A stretch of DNA of 64,000 nt from Diaporthe sp. PMI_573 (Eukaryota > Ascomycota > Sordariomycetes > Diaporthales > Diaporthaceae), in NCBI GenBank assembly GCA_021399435.1, contig JAJTUP010000002.1, positions 1,736,001 through 1,800,000 on the forward strand, written 5' to 3'. This document shows positions 56,883-64,000 of the stretch, in pieces. Each line of letters begins with the position of its first letter. Position 1 is the first letter of the stretch. Both the position numbers and the translations under genes were made by a program. The notes under the pieces are model-generated. The model was not told the DNA's origin. It searched no databases and saw nothing but the letters and a program-made list of their open reading frames with translations.

Positions 56883-57654
56883 GATGTCAGTGCCGTTGCC
56901 GGGGTGTTTGTGGTGGCGTGGAGGATGCGATGAGATTGTGATGCTTGTGAGCTGTTTGCGATAGGCAGATGTTCTGAGGCGGGAGTATCTACTGTATATG
57001 GGCATCAACAACACACAAAGATGTTGGACTGGGTGTGTTTGTAGCTGAGACGAGTGGTACGGGCGGGTTGTGTTGTTGATCTCAATGTTTGGGGGGGGGT
57101 GTCTGCGTGTTTTGGCAGGTGACCCTGGGGGGCAGGGGGGGTGCCAGTTGGCTGGGTACTGGGGACCTGTGAGCGAGAGGGGGATGGGAAAGGGAAAGCG
57201 CGGACCGTCGGGGACAGAGCTAGCTTCTCCAGCTTGGAGCTTGGGCCACACCTTGTACATTTTTGGAAATCGGGGGGGCTGGAAGTGGTAGCCCAAGGGG
57301 GGTTTCTTTGTCTACCAATATGAGGCCATTCTGGGTAATTTGCCCGTTCACTGGCTGGCAAGTCATTGCTGATCCCATACCATCCCATCTCACAGTTACG
57401 TGTCATTTCGATGGCATCATTTCGTAGAATGCGGGTGGAACCATTTGTTAGATGGATCCAAATCGCATACTTTTTGAACGCCTTCCGTTCGACAGTCGGG
57501 CCAACAACACGGCATGGTATTATGTATACCTGTGTGAGTTTGTTACCAAGATGTTAGACTCCGTGTATCCTACAGCTCCTACAGAACTCCTAGACTTGGC
57601 GCACAATTCGTGCCCAGTTCGCGCCCTGTTCACGCGCATCAAGCCGTCTTAGAT
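56883..57654. other. intergenic region, promoter of the SAP-like gene and 3' end of the P450 gene
   Basis: Just upstream of the SAP-like start the non-template strand is pyrimidine-rich. A G-run lies at about 57090-57099. No coding sequence is supported. Confidence 0.6.
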
Positions 57655-59726
57655 TTAGACGTCCACCGCATTCACAAACCTCTCCTCCCCTCTCTTCACC
57701 AACCGGACAGGGACCTTAAGTTTCCCATGCAACTTCAGCGTCAATATCGACGTCGCCTGCCTGATAGTCTCCCTGGACTTGGTCCTCGCCTTCTCGTACA
57801 CTTCTTTTCTCTCTTCCAGCGTCATGCCGGCGACCTCCTCGTCCGACGCCCACTCGTCAACCGCCAGCTCGATGCTATACTTCTGGAACAGCACGGCGAG
57901 CGCAGCCAGCATCTCGACCTGCGCGATTCGTCGGCCAAGACAGGAGCGAGCACCGTCGCTGAATGGTATAAATGAGCCCCGCACCGGCCTGTATAGCTGT
58001 TCGCTGGTGTCGCGCCCCTTGAACCCGCCAAAGTCCTCCGTCTCCTCGTCTTCCTGCGCCTCGGCCGCCTTGGTCAGTGAGGGGCGGTACCAACGCTCGG
58101 GAAGGAAGTCGTCCAGGTCATTCGATTCTCCGGGCGGCCCACTCTTCTGCTTCGCCGGCCAGTACTTCGGGTTCCGGTGCACGCCTACCGTGTTGAGTAT
58201 GATCATGGTTTTCTCTGGCAGCACGTGCTTGTCCCCGTTCAGTGTGATCGCCTGGTCCTGACCGGGCGTGACGTGCTTCGGGATATCCACAACCGACGGG
58301 ATGAGCCTTAATGCCTCGTTCATGCACGCTGCGACGTTCGAGGCGCACAGGGCGTTGATGTTTTTCTCGTAGTTCCACGTCAAAGGGTCGCTGTCGCGCC
58401 CGAAGAGGCGGTCCACATCCGCCTGGAGCGCGCGCTGCGCAGCTGGGTTGTTGGCGAGCTCACAGAGGGTGAAGTGCAGAGTATTAGCTGTAGTCTCATG
58501 GCCGGCGACGATGATTATGAAGGCGTTACCCTTGATCATCTCTTCGGTCATCCTGAGTGGCTCGTCCGCCTTCTTCTCGCCCCTGCCATTGTTGCCGTAA
58601 GTAGCTCGCGCCAGCTGGCCCATAATGTCCATACCGTCACTGCTAGCGCCCCTGTGAGCTTCCTCGATCTTGTCCTCAAGGAACTCTTGCATGTACTTGT
58701 CGTAATTTTTGTAAGCGACCAGCGCCTCTTTGGTCGCCTTGAAAGGAAGATATTTCAGAAGCCACTGGGGCACGAGCAGGAGTACAAGAATCCTCTCGAG
58801 GACCGTTGCCAACGAGTCCGCAAAGGTCAAAGAGTGACCCTTTGGAGGCTCAAAACTGGCATACTTCTTGTTCTGGGCGCTCAGGTCATCCGGCAACTTC
58901 TGGCCCGGCCAGAAGAACCTCAGCCCGAACCCGACATGGGCTATGATGTTCAGGGCAAGCGTCATGGTGTCGTGCTCAATAGTGTTGATGGTCGCACTGC
59001 TGCTCCTCTGCCTGTCTTGTACATCATCTCCCATCCATTGCGAAATCATCCCCCGTGTCTGATGGATTGACTCGCCAAAGATATAAGCGGCATTTCGCTC
59101 GTTGAAGCTGGGCGACACTCCCTTGCGGTGCATTTTCCACTCAGCACCCTCGGTAGTGAGCATGTTCCGCCCAAAGATGGCCAAGATCTCGTAGGCCGAG
59201 GTTTCCTTGGGGAAGGCCTCGCGCCGAGACGTTATCTGGTGAATGGCTTCTGCGCTCGATGTCCACATGATGGTCTTGAACGGCGAGACCACCAGGAAGC
59301 AATCACCGAGTCGGTCCCATGGCTCACGGAGGAGGCGATATGACCAGTCAGGTTGCATGATACTATTAAATGGTACGGTCAGTTGTGCTGCGTTGTAAGG
59401 GTTGCGTGCTTACACCAACCAACTGTCACACTTGATGCTTACTCTATCCAGCTCTCCCACCATGACTTGGGTAGGGCTTTGATGATGGGCGTCCATAACT
59501 TGAACGTCAACAGCCATAAATGGCCCAAGGGCGATATAGCTTATACAAGAGTCAGTAACTGGTCCGGCTTGCTTAGACCGCAGGAAAGTGAAGGAGACTT
59601 ACGGGCGACCACATATGGCAGTCCTGACCGCCTGGCAGCAGCGATGTGATAGCGCAGGCCATTGAAGTAAGACAAGGCACCATATGCTAAGACCGCCCCG
59701 GCCAGGGCATACATTGCAGACAGCAT
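57655..59726 (-). CDS. cytochrome P450 monooxygenase, 642 aa
   Basis: Three exons on the minus strand: 59726-59603, 59539-59443 and 59362-57655. The first ATG in frame is at 59726 and begins a membrane anchor (MLSAMYALAGAVLAYGAL), placing the enzyme on the ER. Family signatures are all present: the oxygen-binding I-helix motif AGHETT (residues about 360-365), the K-helix ExxR as EALR (423-426), the PERW segment (about 495-498) and the heme loop FSDGARSCLG with the thiolate Cys at about 538. It would oxidise a small lipophilic substrate with electrons from P450 reductase. It is longer than the usual 500-550 residues, in part from an acidic insertion between PERW and the heme loop (EAQEDEETEDF). 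It is divergent from the carboxylesterase gene across 2.2 kb. The CYP family was not determined. Confidence 0.93.
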
Positions 59727-61916
59727 GCTGAGCTCGTCAGGGCGTGCCAATCGCCGTGCCAGTCTGGAGAAGAGGCCTGATGCAGACCGAGAGAGACGTT
59801 CACAGCAGACCAGAATCCGTGGCAGGGCTTAATGCTGGGGATCACACGCTCGAGCAAGACTGCCCTTGACTGATGACCGCTCTGCGCTAGAAGGAAAAAA
59901 GAAGTTTAGGCGAAACAATGTTGGCAGGTATCGCATGTGAAAACCAGCACTCTATCGGTGCAGGACGTTGTCGTGTCCAGAAAAATGCCATCCCATGGGA
60001 AGGGGTCGTCATTGACGTCTCTAGCGCACAGGTCCCTGGAGACCCACGGGTGGCACCGATAGTGTTTCATCCCCGAGACGGCCCAGGTGCAGGCCCGCCA
60101 AGAAGATGGAATGCATCGCCGAATGCGTAGTCCGAGAATGGAGAAGCGCCTATCCGTTGAAGGCCATCTTGGACGATGCGGCTAGTTCTGGCATATGCGT
60201 GGGCCGTTCAAGCTCCCTGCTCGATCGCACGCGTTGAGAACTTATCATTATGCAAGCATTGCCTGATTCGGAAGCCCCTTGGAACTGTCCCTGAAGATCA
60301 AGCATCAATCCAACGTGAGAATACAGTAGTACAGTCAGGTCTTATTTGAGACCCCGGCCTGGGCAACCTACGGGCCTACTGCAAGTTGGGCACCGTATTG
60401 TCCGGACCTGAGGACGTGTCAAGGGGTACATGACCCGCTATCTAGGATCTACTGAAAATGATGCGTGCTGATATTAGCGTAGCCGGTACCGTCCAAGTCG
60501 TAGCCACATGCAAAAGCAATCCTTTCAAAGGTTATTCCAACGTCCTACCGAAGAGGCACGTCGAATCGAACATGCACCTGGTCCATCGAAGTCAGCTGCA
60601 ACCAAACCCGTCTTCATCCGTTCTGTCGACACATTTCGTCATGCCGTGTCTGCCTTGCATCTCCCGCGGCCGCGCGAACTCGTCCAATGCCGCTGCGCCT
60701 TGAGCCGGGCAGAATAACTCCCGTTCGTGATTCGCAGCGCCCGCCGAGGCAGGGAACAGCGCTCTCCATCATCCCACCACCACGGTGGACAAGCTTCTCT
60801 CCCCGAATCATGGATGGGCGCCTTCCCCGGAATTTCACATGCGCCGCTCCTGGCGATCTGCTGCTTCGAAGCGCTGGTGTTCGCCAAGGCCTGCCTTAGC
60901 TTGCCTGCAGACGACCCCTCCTCTGCCACGTCGTTCGTCTCCTCTTCCCGTCATGCCAGTTCATGTTCTCGTCGGGCTGCCCTGCCGGAGTCTCAAGTAA
61001 ATCATGCTCAACCTTTCTGGGCAATACACCACAGGCACCAAGACCTCAAAGCGAATACGAGAGGCATGGCCGACGCTGAAGACTGCCCTTTTTGTCGATT
61101 TTGTCGTCCAGTCACCTGGCGATCGCCTCGACTTTACAGATCCAGACAGGGGAGTGAGTGTTCCTCCACCCGGCTAAACGCTTCTCATTGGGCCTGCGGG
61201 GGGCGATCTTCATCGCATATGGCCTCCGCACGCCACCCGCCAACTTCCTCACCCCGCGAGGAACAGATGGCCAATCCCCAAGTCCAATCGTCGTGGTGGT
61301 GGTGGTGGTGGTGGTGGTGTTGGTGGTGCCGAAGCCACATTCCCCTCACTGCATCTGACTTCGGTGTGTGCCTTGTGCTAACCTAGGGCATGATCGTACA
61401 TTAACGAAGGCCACGCATAAAGGCGATCACAAGGCGCCTGGGGATCTCGCCCATTGCTTGCTTGCCTGCCTCCCATGGTCGCTCCGTCGGCGCGCTTCTC
61501 AGGGGTGGTGGTTCAAGATTGTCCCAAATAGGAAATCCCATTCGAAACCCCTCAGACAACGGCATTGATAGCTCTCCCATTAAGCAGGACTCCCAGCCCT
61601 GGAGTCAGCTGTCAGGCAGAATCGCTCTCTAGAAGCCTCGGGAGCTTTTCCTATGGCCCCAATGTCGTCTCCGTGTTCATCATACGTGTGCATGATCTCC
61701 AACATGATGTAATGCCGAAATATCGAATATGTCGGCGGGGGTTGTGGATGGGATAATAAAAAGACCCCATCACGCCCACGATGTTCTTGAGTGTTCCCGA
61801 AGAAGGAGGTGATTACGCCAACCACTCGTCGTGCTTGTATACAGTCACTCCTGTCCAGCCAACTCGGCCCCCCTTGCGTTCAGCTGAATCCCTGTTTGTC
61901 TCTCAAGACGCTCAGG
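59727..61916. other. divergent promoter region between the P450 and carboxylesterase genes
   Basis: No gene is supported. It contains a (GGT)n run at about 61293-61325 and an A/T-rich ATAATAAAAAG element near 61754-61764, about 155 bp before the carboxylesterase start. Open frames such as 60727-61386 (+) are low-complexity. Confidence 0.55.
61293..61325 (+). repeat. (GTG)n trinucleotide repeat
   Basis: About ten near-perfect GTG/TGG units, non-coding. Confidence 0.9.
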
Positions 61917-63847
61917 ATGATCTCATCATTCGTTTACGTCCTGCTTCTCTGCGCAGGGGTCCAGGCAGCCCCAAGAATAAAGTCTGCCAAAGAGAAGCGG
62001 CTGTTCGGGCCCACCGTGAAGACCACGACGCCCGAGGCCACCATCGAGGGGAGTGTGCTCCCCTTCATCGGCTCTGCTGGCGGCTTCGTCGAGAACTTCA
62101 AGGGCATCCCGTTCGCCCAGCCTCCCGTGGGAAACAACCGTCTCAGACCTCCCGTGCCGTTAGACCCGAACCGTTCCCTGGGGAATGTGGATGCCACGAC
62201 CTTGCTGCCGAAGCAGTGTCCGCAGTTCTTGCTCGGGGAGGACATACAGATCCCAAACGTCCCGGGCGTCGCGGCCGATGTCCTCGAGACGGTTGTCGAC
62301 TCGCCGCTGCTCAAGAACAACATCATCGGGGGCCAGGAGGACTGCCTGACGGTCAACGTCCAGCGGCCGGCGGGCACCAAGGCAGGGGACAACCTGCCCG
62401 TGATGCTGTGGATCTTCGGGGGCGGCTTTGAGCTCGGCAGCACTGCGATGTACGACGGGTCCAACGTCGTCGCGCGGTCTGTCGAGCTTGGCAAGCCCGT
62501 CGTGTTTGCTGCGGTGAATTATCGAGTGGGTGGGTTTGGGTTCCTGGGAGGCAAAGAAGTCCTGGCTGAGGGTAGCGCCAACCTTGGCCTTCTGGACCAG
62601 CGCTTGGGCATGCAATGGGTGGCTGATAACATCGCCAGTTTCGGAGGTGCTCCTGAAAAGGTCACTCTGTGGGGCGAGAGTGCTGGCGCAATCTCCATCT
62701 TTGATCAGTTGGTCGCCAACAATGGTAAGGTCACTCGTGCTTCCACAAGGTAGAATTCGGCAGGCTAATCGTGGTTCTCAGGCGACATCACGTACAAGGG
62801 AAAGCCTCTCTTCAGGGGGGCAATTATGAATTCTGGCTCGGCTGTACCGACCGATCCAGTTGATAGCGCGAAGGCACAGCAGGTCTATGACGCCGTGGTC
62901 CAGGGAGTTGGATGTGCGGGAGAGGCAGACACGTTGAACTGCCTTCGCCAGGCCGAGTACCAGGTAAGCACGTGGTACTGTACATGGCTGCTGTTTTTGT
63001 CTTTTGCAATCCGGAACTCAATCGTTCTCGTGGCGTCACTGACACGACCTACCCTCAGGAACTCCTCAAGTCCATGAACTCGGTACCGGGAATTCTCTCA
63101 TTCAATGCCCTTGCCCTATCCTACCTGCCTCGGCCAGACGGGAAATTCCTGGTGGCGTCACCCGAGGCTATCGCGACTTCTGGCAACCTCCCACAGGTCC
63201 CCTTTATCCTCGGCGACCAGAAGGATGAGGGCACCCTCTTCGGACTCTTCACCAGCAACCTCACCACTACAGATGACTTCAAAGACTACCTCAAGACGCT
63301 GTACTTCACCAACACGGACCCGCAGATTGTTGACCAATTCGTTGATATCTACCCCGAGGACCCGGCCCAGGGCTCCCCCTTCGACACAGGCGACGACAAC
63401 AACATCTACCCGCAGTTCAAGCGCGTGGCCGCACTCCTCGGCGACGCCGTCTTCACCATGTCCCGGCGGGCAGTGCTCAACATCACGACGGGGATCCAGC
63501 CGGGCGTCAAGCGATGGTCGTACCTGAGCCAGTACGACCAGGGGACCCCCGTGCTGGGAACCTTCCACGGCAGCGACCTGATCCAGGTCTTCTACGGCAT
63601 CAAGGACAACTTCGCCGCCTCCGCCATCGTCAACTACTTCCTCAACTTCGCCTACAACCTCGACCCCAACGACGCGTCCGGCGGCACCAGGGCCACCGAC
63701 GGCGAGCAGCTCATCAACTGGCCCGACTGGGCGTCCAGCAACCAGCTGATCCAGTTCGACGCCGACAAGGCGAGCCTGATACCCGACGACTTCCGCCAGC
63801 AGCAGTTCGAGTTCTTGCTGCAGAACTCGGCTAATTTGCACTTTTGA
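61917..63847 (+). CDS. secreted type-B carboxylesterase/lipase, 592 aa
   Basis: Three exons: 61917-62724, 62782-62963 and 63059-63847. The upstream in-frame ATG at 61791 would add 42 residues with no signal character; starting at 61917 gives a clean signal peptide (MISSFVYVLLLCAGVQA). The fold is alpha/beta hydrolase. The type-B signature EDCLTVNVQRP is at about 141-151 and the oxyanion region FGGGFELGS at about 167-175. The catalytic triad is probably S255 (in GESAG), E387 (in KDEGTLFG) and H490 (in FHGSDL). It hydrolyses carboxylic esters or lipids outside the cell; the natural substrate is unknown. N-glycosylation sites (NLTT, NITT) support secretion. The last exon ends at a TGA 153 bases before the window end. 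Confidence 0.93.
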
Positions 63848-64000
63848 CCTTTGAGATACCCCTTGCCGTGCACAGGTGTATTTTTTCATGATTTCCATTG
63901 TTTATCATTGTCTCTGCTCGAGCCTTGGAGCACAGTATATATGCGACTGCCGCCGAGCGGGACTCGTGTCCCCTGGTCCATCCCTCGTGCTCTCGTCTTG
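63848..64000 (+). other. 3' flank of the carboxylesterase gene
   Basis: Probable 3' untranslated region, with T-rich sequence and TTTCATGATTTCC-type elements. No gene is seen before the window edge. Confidence 0.5.

Noticed and set aside
43944..63847. Secondary-metabolite cluster made of MFS, P450 and esterase
   Set aside because: Genes are 4-10 kb apart, with unrelated genes between and no backbone synthase.

Overview
The window is nuclear DNA of a filamentous ascomycete (Pezizomycotina), most likely a Sordariomycete. The signs are short spliceosomal introns (about 55-110 bp, mostly GTAAGT or GTGAGT donors and CAG or TAG acceptors), single monocistronic genes on both strands, long intergenic stretches rich in simple repeats, and fungus-specific families: Zn2Cys6 regulator, DPR-motif dehydrin-like protein, DUF3405, 2EXR, MARVEL and Atg5. 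There are no bacterial operons, ribosome binding sites or CRISPR arrays. By eye I saw no convincing tRNA or rRNA gene.

Layout. Positions 1-12,039 hold no gene I can support; the last 4 kb are packed with microsatellites and pyrimidine tracts and are probably the promoter and leader of a large Zn2Cys6 transcription factor (12,040-15,841, +). It converges on atg5 (17,272-18,783, -). From about 21,000 to 29,000 the sequence is visibly more AT-rich and holds a broken membrane-protein gene (23,056-25,272, +), a degenerate 15-bp tandem repeat, and a five-exon dehydrin-like stress protein gene (26,562-27,778, -). Then follow a doubtful small two-exon gene (28,822-29,251, +), a 2EXR-type protein (30,153-31,165, -), a MARVEL-like membrane protein (31,831-32,385, -), a secreted lysozyme-fold protein (35,257-36,395, +), a DUF3405 protein (37,483-39,907, -), a DHA1-type MFS transporter (43,944-46,421, -), a Ser/Pro-rich disordered protein (49,922-51,052, -), a SAP-like plus transmembrane protein (55,510-56,882, -), a cytochrome P450 (57,655-59,726, -) and a secreted type-B carboxylesterase (61,917-63,847, +).

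The genes do not form one pathway. Atg5 is core autophagy and the dehydrin-like protein is probably stress- or spore-related. The MFS transporter, P450 and carboxylesterase are the usual detoxification or secondary-metabolism types, but no backbone synthase lies between them, so I do not call a biosynthetic cluster. Exon boundaries were worked out by hand: each join keeps the reading frame and family-typical sequence across the splice. Family assignments rest on recognition of motifs, not on a search.
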